A stretch of DNA of 22,500 bases, taken from positions 1-22,500 of the forward strand of contig JAQGDQ010001282.1 in the NCBI GenBank assembly GCA_030141605.1, given 5' to 3'. Made by a program: the position numbers and the translations under genes. The notes below the pieces were generated by a model. It worked only from the letters and a program-made list of their open reading frames with translations. It searched no databases and was not told where the DNA came from. The stretch comes from Tubiluchus corallicola. Taxonomy: Eukaryota; Priapulida; Priapulimorpha; Priapulimorphida; Tubiluchidae. Shown in pieces: positions 1 through 9,280 of this stretch. Position 1 is the stretch's first letter. Every line of letters begins with the position of its first letter.

Positions 1-400
1 AGGGTTGTATGTGGGTCCCTGGAGAGTTGTGTGTGGGTTTCCTGGAGGGTTCTGTTGGGGTTCCCTAGAGGGTTGTCTGGGTGTTCCCTGGAGGGTTGTG
101 TGTGTGGGTTCTCTAGAGGGTTGTATGTGGGTCCCTGGAGAGTTGTGTGTGGGTTTCCTGGAGGGTTGTGTTGGGGTTCCCTAAAGGGATGTGTGGGTGT
201 TCCCTGGAGGGTTGTGTGTGGGTTCTCTAGAGGGTTGTATGTGGGTCCCTGGAGAGTTGTGTGTGGGTTTCCTGGAGGGTTGTGTTGGGGTTCCCTAGAG
301 GGTTGTGTGGGTGTTCCCTGGAGGGTTGTGTGTGGGTTCTCTAGAGGGTTGTATGTAGGTCCCTGGAGGGTTGTGTGTGGGTTCCTTGATCTCTTGCTTG
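1..400 (+). repeat. ~23 bp minisatellite with ~114 bp higher-order period, left arm
   Basis: Units begin with GGTTGTGTGTGGGTTCCCTGG or variants. The variant GTTGTATGTGGGTCC recurs near 4, 120, 234 and 348, so about five ~23 bp units form a higher-order repeat of about 114-116 bp. The period is close to a multiple of three, so a frame stays open for 131 residues (Trp/Val/Gly/Cys-rich). That frame is explained by the repeat and I do not call it a gene. The array is cut by the window start. Confidence 0.95.
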
Positions 401-925
401 TTGTTTCTTATACATCTTATAATTAAAACATTTAATAGGTTAGAAGTTGTAAAAGGTGGCTATGTTGTCAACATTTGATGGAAAGCTGGAGAGAGTGTGA
501 GAAGACGAGAGAGAGAGAGAGAGTAATGAAGTAAAGAAAGAAACAACAAGCAAGAGATCAAGGAACCCACACACAACCCTCCAGGGAATCCACACACAAC
601 CCTCTAGGGAACCCACGCACAACCCTCCAGGGAACACCCACACATCCCTTTAGGGAACCCCAACGCAACTCTCCAGGGAACCCACACACAACCCTCTAGA
701 GAACCCACACACAACCCTCCAGGGAACACCCACACAACCCTCTAGGGAACCCCAACACAACCCTCCAGGAAACCCACACACAACTCTCCAGGGACCCACA
801 TACAACCCTCTAGAGAACCCACACACACAACCCTCCAGGGAACACCCAGACAACCCTCTAGGGAACCCCAACAGAACCCTCCAGGAAACCCACACACAAC
901 TCTCCAGGGACCCACATACAACCCT
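1..925. repeat. Large inverted repeat (fold-back), arms 1-409 and 538-925
   Basis: The arms include non-satellite sequence at their inner ends: GATCTCTTGCTTGTTGTTTC near 388-407 reappears as its reverse complement near 540-560. The mirror match therefore goes beyond the minisatellite itself. The loop 410-537 is unique sequence with a short GA tract near 508-522. The left arm starts at or before the window edge. Confidence 0.85.
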
Positions 926-1048
926 CTAGAGAACCCACACACAACCCTCCAGGGAACACCCAGACAACCCTCTAGGGAACCCACACACAACCCTCTAGGA
1001 AACCAACACACAACAATCCAGGGAACCCACACAAAACCCTCCGGTTAA
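561..1048 (-). repeat. Same minisatellite in reverse orientation, right arm
   Basis: These are reverse complements of the units at 1-400 (CCCACACACAACCCTCCAGGG type). The order of variant units mirrors the left arm: for example CCCCAACAGAACCC and CACCCAGACAACCC near 840-880 match the variants at 48-90. Minus-strand open frames here are repeat read-through. Confidence 0.95.
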
Positions 1049-1297
1049 CCCAGCTCTTCAGAACCGCTTCACTTTTCAACATTGCTCCTCCATTATAACA
1101 TGTTTTAAACTTCAACAAACACGCAAATGTAGCGAAGTATAAATGAACCGATAACGTAAACCGATACGTATTTACTTGTTCTCCACATGTGGCAAAGTTC
1201 TTTCAAACTGGACTTCCAAATTCCCCGGGGCAGATCTAAAAAAATGGCTTCAACAACGCATTGCTATTGACGGAAGAAAGTCTTCCCTAACTTTTAG
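1049..1297. other. No gene or named element seen
   Basis: AT-rich single-copy-looking sequence between the minisatellite and the first LINE fragment. I see no long frame, RNA gene or repeat within it. Confidence 0.5.
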
Positions 1298-1371
1298 TTT
1301 AAACATAATTTATTTAGGATTGGATCAGACAGTTTGAACACATGATATAGGATCCTCACCACAACAGGCTA
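1298..1371 (-). mobile_element. LINE family A, 3'-terminal fragment (~73 bp)
   Basis: It matches the first 74 bases of the longer copy at 1618 almost base for base (TTTAAACATAATTTATTTAG, then GGATTGGATCAGACAGTTTG). In the coding orientation (minus) this is the extreme 3' end of the family, which ends in TTTAAAC just after an AATAAA. It is cut off by the microsatellite at 1372. Confidence 0.85.
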
Positions 1372-1421
1372 CACACGCACACGCACACGCACGCACGCAC
1401 GTACGCACACACACACACACA

Positions 1422-1460
<39 letters not shown>

Positions 1461-1612
1461 TCTCTCACTTTCTCTCTCTCGTTCTCCCTCTCTCTTTCTC
1501 TCCCTCTCCCCCCCCCTCTCTCTCTCTCTCTCACTTTCTCTCTCTCTCTTTCTCTCTCTGTCTCTCTCTCCCTCCCCCCCTCCACCCTCTCTCTCTCTCT
1601 CTCTCTCTCTCT
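1372..1612. repeat. Compound microsatellite (CA/CGCA)n then (CT)n
   Basis: An alternating CA/CGCA tract runs to about 1420, followed by an interrupted CT tract with short C runs to 1612. Arg/Glu-rich minus-strand frames of 86-90 residues come entirely from the CT tract and are not genes. Confidence 0.97.
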
Positions 1613-1617
1613 CAGTC

Positions 1618-2030
1618 AGTTTAAACATAATTTATTTAGGATTGGATCAGACAGTTTGAACAACATGATTTAGGATCCTCACCACAACAGACTTTATACA
1701 CTATTTACAAGAACATTTGCAGTAAGAATAGACTACAACTACAAAAGCTGACAAGTTTTACTACAAGACTACATTAGACATTAGTAGAAAATGACGGTTA
1801 GTAAATATTAATGTACGAATATTTAAGACTGATGCATTTCATATCAGATAGAAACTACTGGAAGCGTTTAGTACGTAATATAAAGTCATGTGTGCATTGG
1901 AATATTTTACAGTTAGCAACATTGTTAAATTCATCCTTTCCAAACACTAACAACTTCAACAGATCATTAGATACTAAGGCAGCTATATTAAGGTTTTCGG
2001 GCAGAAGTTTCCCTTACTTTTCAAATGAGG
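1618..2030 (-). mobile_element. LINE family A, 5'-truncated copy
   Basis: Read on the minus strand, this aligns over about 400 bp with the copies at 9907-10434 and 12374-12672: coding tail, a 3' UTR of about 230 bp, AATAAA, then the TTTAAAC end. Similarity fades near 2010-2030, taken as the 5' truncation point. I found no convincing target-site duplication, perhaps because the 3' side abuts the microsatellite. Confidence 0.85.
1855..2010 (-). pseudogene. LINE family A ORF2 C-terminal tail
   Basis: The minus strand reads ENLNIAALVSNDLLKLL, then VFGKDEFNNVANCKIFQ and a tail ending ILRTKRFQ before a TAG stop at 1855-1857. The better-preserved copy at 9908-10216 has the same residues with a few substitutions. 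It is the last ~50 residues of a non-LTR retrotransposon polyprotein, downstream of the RT domain. The truncated fragment has no start and cannot make a working enzyme. Confidence 0.8.
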
Positions 2031-2426
2031 ATCCCGGAAGTCGTCCAACGCCAGCACCTCAAATCCAGAAATGCCCAAAATCCCGGTGTGTAAAAACACG
2101 AATGTATCTTCAAGAAAAGATGTAGGCTATCCTTGTTTGAAGGGCCTTAAATACTTCTGGCCTTTGTGTAGGTTCCCATGCGCAACTGCTTCTGCGCAGC
2201 GGGGTATTGAGCCAGGAAGGAAGCGTTCCCTGAAATTTCTGGAAACTTTTTCCAATTGCCTGGTTAAATGAGCAATATTTGTAGTGCCACGTTGCAACAT
2301 CAAATCATAAAATCTGATTCAATCGAAAAACCTTTTAGAAAACAATGAAAAAGAAGTGATAGAATGTCATAAAATTTGAACTCCGTACTTCTCTTAGTCG
2401 CAAAAAAGACGTACTTGCTAGGCAAG
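2031..2426. other. No gene seen
   Basis: A short plus-strand frame (2071-2271) has no recognisable motif. Two TGCGCA-type motifs sit near 2179-2201. I see no repeat structure until 2427. Confidence 0.4.
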
Positions 2427-3031
2427 CATTAAAGGACAAGACAACACTTTACTTACAAACAGCTAAAAAAAATTCGTCTTGAAATTTTATATCACCCTGA
2501 TAGACATTAAAGGACAAGACAACACTTTACTTACAAACAGCTAAAAAATCGTCTTGAAATTTTGTACCACCCCCGACAGATATTAAAGCACAAGACAACA
2601 CTTTACTTACAAACAGCTAAAAAAATTCGTCTTGAAATTTTATATCACCCTGACAGACATTAAAGCACAAGGCAACCTTTTAGTTACACACGATTAAAAA
2701 AAATAAGTCTTGAAATTTTGTATCACCCCTGACAGATATTAAAGGACAAGGCAACCCTTTAGTTACACACGACTAAAAAAATTCGTCTTGAAATTTTGTA
2801 TCACCCCGACAGATATTAATTAAAGGACAAGACAACCCTTTAATTTTGTATCACCCCTGACAGATATTAAAGGACAAGGCAACCCTTTAGTTACACACGA
2901 CTAAAAAAATTCGTCTTGAAATTTTGTATCACCCCGACAGATATTAATTAAAGGACAAGACAACCCTTTAGTTACACACGACTAAAAAAATTCGTCTTGA
3001 AATTTTGTATCACCCCGACAGATATTAAAGC
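2427..3031. repeat. ~78 bp tandem array, about 8 units
   Basis: Units start ATTAAAGGACAAGACAAC and continue through CTAAAAAAATTCGTCTTG and TTTTGTATCACCCC. Starts fall near 2428, 2506, 2582, 2659, 2738, 2818, 2866, 2946 and 3023. The interval 2818-2866 is an internally deleted unit. The early units (TTACTTACAAACAGC) differ from the later ones (TTAGTTACACACGAC), so two subfamilies adjoin. Confidence 0.95.
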
Positions 3032-3052
3032 AAAAATTTCCTCTTGTGTACG

Positions 3053-3548
3053 CTGTTGTGTATTGTAATATAAACTGCTGTATACGCATTACGGATTACA
3101 CATTACGTACACATGGAAACACTGCCGCGTGTTTAAATATAAACTGTTGTATACGCATCACGCATTACGTACACATGGAAACACCGCCACGTGTTTAAAT
3201 ATAAACTGTTGTATACGCATCACGCATTGCATACGCATCACGCATTATGGATTACGCATTACGTACACATGGAAACACTGCCACGTGTTTAAATATAAAC
3301 TGTTGTATACGCATCACGCATTACGCATTACGTGCACATGGAAACACTTGCACTTGTTTAAATATAAACTGTTGTATACGCATCACGCATTACGGATTAC
3401 GCATTACGTACACATGGAAACACCGCCACGTGTTTAAATATAAACTGTTGTATACGCATCACGCATTATGGATTACGCATTACATACACACAGAAACCCC
3501 GTCACCACGTGTTTAAATATAAACTGTTGTATACGCATCACGCATTAA
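3053..3548. repeat. Tandem array with 59-104 bp units and nested ACGCATTACG sub-repeats
   Basis: GTTTAAATATAAACTGTTG recurs at about 3131, 3193, 3297, 3356, 3432 and 3511, with a divergent first unit near 3060. Unit length varies because ACGCATCACGCATTACG sub-repeats are gained or lost. Four of the units carry CACGTG just before GTTTAAA. The His/Thr-rich open frames here are repeat read-through. Confidence 0.93.
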
Positions 3549-3775
3549 GCGCACACGGAGTCGTACCTTTACAGATAAATAGACGTGAAAGAAAAACAGA
3601 AACATCATTAGATGCAGGCGAACAATTGAACTTCACAACAAAAAGGTGGGCAGTTGTACACTTGGGAGTTCATTGCAATTGACACCCTGAATGACTGTGA
3701 CGTAATCAGGTCATGGCTTCACGTACGCTACGTATTATGTAGTTACTGTCATGCATGACTTGAACTGATACATGT
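3549..3775. other. No gene seen
   Basis: Short unique-looking spacer between arrays. It contains TGACGTAA near 3688 and otherwise nothing I can name. Confidence 0.4.
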
Positions 3776-3912
3776 GCGTGGTGGTGTTGGTGGAGTGGTG
3801 CAGGTGGTGTGGCAAGTGTGGGTGGTGTGGTGTAGGTGATAGGGTGTTTGTGGTGTGGTGTGGTGTGGGTTGTGTGGTGTGAGTAGTGTGGGTGGTGTGG
3901 TGTGGGTTGTGT
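3776..3912 (+). repeat. GT-rich degenerate tandem repeat (GTGTGGTGTGGG type)
   Basis: Runs of GGTGGTGTGGTGTGG with small variations. All C is nearly absent from the plus strand. A minus-strand His/Thr-rich frame (3706-3918) follows from the repeat. Confidence 0.9.
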
Positions 3913-3998
3913 GTTCATTTATGCACAAAATTCTTTTTGCTGGGTTTGACTAGTTCTATATTATTATATTTTTTTGTATATACATGCGTGTACTGATT

Positions 3999-4596
3999 TA
4001 AAATGAATGAATGGATGAATGGATAAATGAATGAATGAATGCATGAATGAATGAATGAATGAATAATGAATGAATGAATAGATGGATGAATGAATGAATG
4101 AATGAATGAATGAATGAATGAATGAATGAATGAATAGATGGATGGATAAATGGATAAATGAATGAATGAATGAATGAATGAATGAATGAGTGAAAGAATG
4201 GATGGATGAATAAATGAATGAATGAATGAATGAATGAATGAATGAATGAATGAATGAATGAATGAATGAATGAACGAATGGATGAATGAACGAGTGAATG
4301 AATGAATGAATGGATGGATGGATGGATGAATGGATGAATGGATAAATGGATAAATGAATGAATGAATGAATGAATGAATGAATGAACGAACGAACGAATG
4401 AACGAATGAACGAATGAATGAATGAATGAATGAATGAATGAATGAATGAATGAATGAATGAATGAATGAATGAATGAATGGATAAATGAATGAATGAATG
4501 AATGAATGAATGAATGAATGAATGAATGAATGAATGAATGAATGAATGAATGAATGAATGAATGAATGAATGAATGAATGAATGAATAATGAATGA
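3999..4596 (+). repeat. (ATGA)n tetranucleotide tract, ~600 bp
   Basis: Nearly pure AATG/ATGA repeats with GGAT, GATA and AACG interruptions. Because 4 and 3 share no factor, the tract opens long Ser/Phe/Ile/His frames on the minus strand (up to 290 residues). These are artefacts. Confidence 0.98.
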
Positions 4597-4850
4597 ATAA
4601 AGGAAGGAAAGAAACAAAAAAGAACAAATAATTAAACAAAGAATGAAACAAGGAAGGAAAAAACGAACAAACAACAAACCAAAAAATGAACAAAAGAACT
4701 TACGAACAAACGTACAAACAAATAAACAAACTATCAAACAGTGGAAGGAACAAACGAACAGACGAGTGAAAGAACGAACGAACGAATGTACAAACAAACA
4801 AAACCAGCAAGCAAGCAAACAAACAAACATAAACAAACACGTGACACATA
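4597..4850 (+). repeat. Degenerate A-rich (AAAC/AACG)n sequence
   Basis: AACAAACAAAC and GAACGAACGAACG motifs on an A-rich background continue from the ATGA tract, probably its decayed edge or a sister microsatellite. Confidence 0.75.
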
Positions 4851-4922
4851 CATAGTTTGACGAAACTGCTTTTCCTTTTAATGAAAACGATTTCTGTACA
4901 TAAAATCAAAGGTGTTTAAAAA

Positions 4923-4930
4923 TGACGTCA
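4923..4930. promoter_or_regulatory. Full CRE-type palindrome TGACGTCA
   Basis: An exact match to the CREB/ATF consensus, about 300 bp before the array that carries the same motif four times. Binding is not shown by sequence alone. Confidence 0.35.
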
Positions 4931-5013
4931 GACAATACAGCACCCACCGTGATTTACAGCTCGGGAAGAGGTAATTTTCACCCCGTAATTTCATTGCCTA
5001 AATTACCAGATAT

Positions 5014-5226
5014 CTAATGCGCGCGTAGAAGACGGGATGGCTCGTCCCGTTTCCATGCCGACGAGTGGATGCGGGGAGCAGCTGGTGAAGATTCACCATA
5101 GTTACTGCCTTCTAACGTGAGCGGCGTATTGTCCACGTTGGCTTCGGGCAAAATGAGGGCTTCGTCTGCATTTCTGGGGGTTTGGAGTGGTCTCCTCGTC
5201 TTCACATAAACAGAGATTAGTTGCAA
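5014..5226 (-). CDS. Possible coding exon or chance frame, unknown product
   Basis: A 70-residue minus-strand frame with balanced composition, unlike the repeat-driven frames around it: for example ILPEANVDNTPLTLEGSNYG, then SAWKRDEPSRLLRAH. The stretch is CpG-rich. It begins with TTG rather than ATG, just downstream of the 50 bp array in this orientation. CAACAGCAG lies just upstream and could serve as a splice acceptor; CTGGTAAT beyond the stop resembles a donor but is out of place. No domain is recognisable. A chance frame is the more likely reading. Confidence 0.15.
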   Translation of the reverse strand: MQLISVYVKTRRPLQTPRNADEALILPEANVDNTPLTLEGSNYGESSPAAPRIHSSAWKRDEPSRLLRAH

Positions 5227-5230
5227 GATC

Positions 5231-5480
5231 CTGCTGTTGGGATGCTGCGTGACGTCATCGTTTGGTTCACATTCACATTGCTGTTGCTGGGATGCTGCGT
5301 GACGTCATCGTTTGGTTCACATTCACATTGCTGTTGCTGGGATGCTGCGTGACGTCATCGTTTGGTTCACATTCACATTGCTGTTGCTGGGATACTGCAT
5401 GACATCATCGTTTGGTTCACATTCATATTGCTGTTGCTAGGATACTGCGTGACGTCATCGGTCTGTTAACATTCATACAT
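5231..5480 (+). repeat. Exact 50 bp tandem array with CRE motifs, 5 units
   Basis: Units GATGCTGCGTGACGTCATCG plus TTTGGTTCACATTCACATTG plus CTGTTGCTGG start at 5241, 5291, 5341, 5391 and 5441 with no indels. The first three are nearly identical, the fourth and fifth more diverged. TGACGTCA occurs at 5250, 5300, 5350 and 5450; at 5400 it is TGACATCA, as expected from CpG decay. Confidence 0.97.
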
Positions 5481-5644
5481 ACTGCAGTTACTGCAATTAC
5501 TTTGTCAGTTGTTACTGCATTTCGTAGTGTGTGGAAGACAGAGAAAAGGCATTAGTTAGGATCGCTCTAATATGAGTGATCTACACTGGATATGCTTCCT
5601 TTGGCAGCTATAAGGAATACATTGTGGACTACCTTGACCACTGG
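5481..5644. other. No feature seen
   Basis: Short spacer between the CRE array and the SINE. I see no motif or repeat. Confidence 0.4.
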
Positions 5645-5810
5645 GAGGCTTAGGTGGCATAGCGGTTAAGGCGTCTGCAATGTAAAGAGAAATCTCGGGT
5701 TCAAATCCGGACCACAATGCAAGTTTTTCACGTTTAAAGTTGGCATCAAAATTAAATTCATTGTGGGTTGTAGCATTGTTCTCTTTACCATATTTTTCAG
5801 GTTTGTAGAA
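5645..5810 (+). mobile_element. tRNA-derived SINE
   Basis: The RNA polymerase III A box TGGCATAGCGG (5655-5665) matches TRGCNNAGYGG exactly. It is followed by TTAAGGCG, as in Leu/Ser tRNAs. The B box GGTTCAAATCC (5698-5708) differs from GGTTCRANNCC at no fixed position, and the 43 bp spacing fits a tRNA. The T stem mostly pairs, but the acceptor stem has several mismatches, so this is a SINE head and not a working tRNA gene. The AT-rich body runs to about 5810; its 3' end is not defined. Confidence 0.75.
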
Positions 5811-5910
5811 CTTACTCCACCTCTCCGCCACTTACTCCACCCCTCAACCACTTACTCCACCTCTCACCCACTCACTCCACAGCTCAACCACTTACTCCAC
5901 CTCACACTTC
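5811..5910 (+). repeat. 20 bp tandem repeat, 5 units
   Basis: CTTACTCCAC starts at 5811, 5831, 5851, 5871 (CTCACTCCAC) and 5891, an exact 20 bp period with variable second halves (CTCTCCGCCA, CCCTCAACCA). It directly follows the SINE body and could be its tail repeat. Confidence 0.92.
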
Positions 5911-6436
5911 CACCACTACAAGCTTGCTTTTTCCCAGCAAACAGTTTTGCTCTGTAAGTCAAAGATGGTTGACTACCCGATAACAATGTTAAGACAAACA
6001 ATAGACAAACAGACAGACAGACAGACCTGCTGTAAACAATACACTGCTGTCACAGAGTTCATTATGCACTACAAGGCATGTGGCGTCATCTATCGGCAGA
6101 AACAAAATATCACAGACTCGTGCCTCTTTAAACTCCTTTGCATAAAGATAACGACATTTTTCGTGATGTTCCACCTGCGAAATCTCTGCACCTGCGCGCA
6201 TGCGCAACAGTCTCTATCACATCCAAACAGCCATTAACTGAAGCTGTGCACTCGACGTACTTCATCATTACTCACGAGCAGCTAATTAGCATGATTAATT
6301 ACAGCAAAGCTGTTATAAAACCCCGCAAACTATTAGCAAACAAGCAGCGGGTATTTGATACCTCTGTTTCTTCCTGATGGCGGCAATAAAAGTATTAATC
6401 CAGGAAATGGGGAGAGTATTGTTTGCTCATCTGCTG
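5911..6436. other. No gene seen; NRF-1-like site and short AGAC repeat
   Basis: An (AGAC)n tract of ~16 bp lies near 6011. GCGCATGCGC is at 6196-6205. Frames of 64-96 residues have no recognisable domain. An AATAAA-like motif occurs near 6385 (GGCAATAAAAG) without an attached gene. Confidence 0.4.
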
Positions 6437-6532
6437 CTGTGGAAAAACTAGAGGAAGCTGCTCTTGGCATCTCACGCAACACGTTGATTAATCATTAACG
6501 CTTATATATCGAATACAAATATTTGCAAAAAT
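6437..6532 (+). repeat. Direct duplicate flanking CT tract, left copy
   Basis: This 96 bp segment (CTGTGGAAAAACTAGAGG to ATTTGCAAAAAT) aligns without gaps to 6907-7002 with 89 of 96 bases identical by my count. It ends immediately before the pyrimidine tract. Confidence 0.95.
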
Positions 6533-6537
6533 ACTTC

Positions 6538-6905
<368 letters not shown>

Positions 6906-6906
6906 T

Positions 6907-7002
6907 CTGTGGAAAAACTATAGGACGTTGCTCTCGGCATCTCACGCGACACTTTGATTAATCATTAACGCTTATAAATCGAATACAAATATTTGCAAAA
7001 AT
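6907..7002 (+). repeat. Direct duplicate flanking CT tract, right copy
   Basis: Partner of 6437-6532 with seven substitutions and no indels. Both copies begin at CTGTGGAAAAACTA and end at GCAAAAAT. Confidence 0.95.
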
Positions 7003-7146
7003 GGCAAAATTGCATTGTGGTAAAGTGTTGCGTGCATTAAGCTGTCTAATCAGTCTCGATGCTTCAAATGTTGCTGGTAAAACCGTTAACTAGTCTTTGT
7101 AGCGTTTTGTGATCAACCTCTTAAACGCGAATATTGAAAGACTTAA
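7003..7146. other. No feature seen
   Basis: Unique AT-rich spacer before the 40 bp array. Confidence 0.4.
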
Positions 7147-8032
7147 TTAGACGGGAAAATTTCTTCTCTGTTTTTGATGAAAGCATTTAGGCGGGAAAAT
7201 TTCCTCTCTGTTTTTGATGAAAGCAGTTAGACGGGAAAATTTCGTCTCTGTTTTTGATGAAAGCAGTTAGACGGGAAAATTTCGTCTCTGTTTTTGATGA
7301 AAGCATTTAGGCGGGAAAATTTCGTCTCTGTTTTTCATGAAAGCATTTAGGCGGGAAAATTTCGTCTCTGTTTTTCATGAAAGCATTTAGGCGGGAAAAT
7401 TTCGTCTCTGTTTTTGATGAAAGCATTTAGGCGGGAAAATTTCCTCTCTGTTTTTGATGAAAGCATTTAGGCGGGAAAATTTCCTCTCTGTTTTTCATGA
7501 AAGCATTAGGCGGGAAAATTTCGTCTCTGTTTTTGATGAACGCAGTTAGACGGGAAAATTTCGTCTCTGTTTTTCATGAAAGCAGTTAGACGGGAAAAGT
7601 TCGTCTCTGTTTTTCATGAAAGCATTTAGGCGGGAAAATTTCGTCTCTGTTTTTCATGAAAGCAGTTAGGCGGGAAAATTTCGTCTCTGTTTTTGATGAA
7701 ATGAAAGCAGTTAGGCGGGAAAAATTCTTCTCTGTTTTTGATGAAAGCAGTTAGGCGGGAAAATTTCGTCTCTGTTTTTCATGAAAGCATTTAGACGGGA
7801 AAATTTCGTGTCTGTTTTTCATGAAAGCATTTAGGCGGGAAAATTTCGTCTCTGTTTTTCATGAAAGCATTTAGACGGGAAAATTTCGTCTCTGTTTTTG
7901 ATGAAAGCAGTTAGGCGGGAAAATTTCGTCTCTGTTTTTGATGAAACCAGTTAGAGGGGAAAATTTCGTCTCTGTTTTTCCTGAAAGCAGTTAGGCGGGA
8001 AAATTCCGTCTCTGTTTTTCCTGAAAGCTGTT
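7147..8032 (+). repeat. 40 bp tandem array with E2F-like motif, ~22 units
   Basis: The unit is TTAGGCGGGAAAATTTCGTC plus TCTGTTTTTGATGAAAGCAT or variants. The first nine starts are exactly 40 bp apart (motif at 7151, 7191, 7231 and so on), with one 1 bp deletion near 7505 and one insertion (ATGAAATGAAAG) near 7700. By my count 14 units read GGCGGGAAA, seven GACGGGAAA and one GAGGGGAAA. GATGAAAG and CATGAAAG variants are interspersed, which suggests repeated multi-unit copying. Confidence 0.97.
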
Positions 8033-8190
8033 ATAACGCGCGCGGAACATTTTTCTTGGTTTTATAGGGGAAGGTGCTCTTGGAGGAGCAGGAGAGAATA
8101 GATGAGGAAGCTGGAAAATGATAACAAAATGCTTAGGAAAAGTGCAGAACTGATAGATAAGAAAGAAACCTTCTCTCAAGGTCATTGTCT
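8033..8190. other. No gene seen
   Basis: Spacer holding CGCGCGCGG near 8037 and otherwise no recognisable motif. Confidence 0.4.
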
Positions 8191-8530
8191 TCATAACATC
8201 ATCATCATCATCATCATCACTACGACTATCACCATCATCATCAGCATCATCATTATCATCACCACTACTACCACCACCACCATCGTTACCATCATCACTA
8301 CTATCACCACCACCATCATCATCATTATCATCACGACTACTACCACCACCACCATCATCATCCTCAGCAGCAGCAGCAGCAGCAGCAGCAGCACCACCAC
8401 CACCACCATCATTACCATCAGCACCATCACAATCACCGTTGTCGTATTTATCGCCATCGCAGTTGTAGTTGTCATAACCATCGTTGCTACCATTGCCGTC
8501 ATCGTCACCATCAGCACGAGTACTATCGGG
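8191..8530 (+). repeat. (CAT/CAC)n trinucleotide tract with embedded (CAG)9
   Basis: CATCATCATCATCATC and CCACCACCACCATC repeats, with about nine CAG units at 8365-8392, decaying into degenerate triplets toward 8530. Several long low-complexity frames on both strands (Ile/Thr, Asp/Gly, Met/Val) are products of the triplets. Confidence 0.96.
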
Positions 8531-8894
8531 TCCACCATGACAATCAATACTTAATGGGGAAGCCATAGATTACATATCCACTACAGCCTTACGTGATCGT
8601 GATAGGCTTCAAGCTTGACATTGAAAGATCATAAAACCGCCAGTGCGCATGCGCAGTACATTAATACAGCAGACCACTGGGATGGACTGGGGAAGGCTAA
8701 TGCAAAATGTGGCAATTTGCCCTTTACATTGTAACAGCTCTTGCCTGACAGTGGATTAGGAGGCCAAAGGGGAAATAGTCATACAACGTAACAGGCTGAC
8801 TGACCACACAGATCAATACGTCGACCAAGTGTATTGCACAGTCAACTTGGTGAACTTGTTCCAGTGTAGCTGCGTTACCAGCGTAACGACTCAT
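8531..8894. other. No gene seen; NRF-1-like palindrome
   Basis: Unique sequence with TGCGCATGCGCA at 8644-8655. I see no reading frame of note. Confidence 0.4.
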
Positions 8895-9022
8895 CGCAAG
8901 ACTTAATGAATTTGAATCGAGTAGTCACGCGGAGAGAGGAGCATCCAACCACAAAGGGCTGTGAGCCGATCCACGAAATTAATATAGAAAATAACGTGGT
9001 TCTTCAATCTCTCTAAGCGCTC
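8895..9022 (+). repeat. Direct duplicate flanking CT tract, left copy
   Basis: CGCAAGACTTAATGAATTTG through AACGTGGTTCTTCAATCTC to CTAAGCGCTC reappears at 9556-9680 with scattered substitutions and small indels. Confidence 0.95.
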
Positions 9023-9049
9023 CTCTCTCTCTCTTTCTCTCTCTTCTCT

Positions 9050-9094
<45 letters not shown>

Positions 9095-9217
9095 TCTCTT
9101 CTCTCTCTTTCTCTCTCTATCCCTCTTCTCTTCTCTCCTCTCTTCTTTCTCTCTCTGTCTCTCCTATCCTCTTTCTCTCTCCCGTCTGTATTCTCTTTTT
9201 CTCCCTCCCTCTCTCTC

Positions 9218-9280
<63 letters not shown>

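Noticed and set aside
31-426. 131-residue plus-strand frame rich in Gly, Trp, Val and Cys
   Set aside because: It is a translation of the minisatellite, whose ~114 bp period keeps one frame open. The mirror arm gives the same peptides on the minus strand.
1325-1628. Arg/Glu-rich minus-strand frames
   Set aside because: Produced by the CT microsatellite; the same type of frame appears at 6664-6945, 9117-9613 and 11546-11827.
3964-4836. 290-residue minus-strand frame (Ser-Phe-Ile-His repeats)
   Set aside because: Product of the (ATGA)n tract, which lacks stops in this frame. There is no domain and no start context.
5648-5720. Working tRNA gene
   Set aside because: The A and B boxes are good, but several acceptor-stem pairs are lost and related sequence continues past the 3' end, as in a SINE.
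7147-8032. CRISPR-like regularly spaced array
   Set aside because: The whole 40 bp unit is repeated; there are no unique spacers, and the context is a eukaryotic genome. The same applies to the 50, 53 and 74 bp arrays.
7991-8566. 191-residue Asp/Gly-rich frame and overlapping Ile/Thr and Met/Val frames
   Set aside because: All arise from the CAT/CAC/CAG triplet tract, which is open in several frames on both strands.
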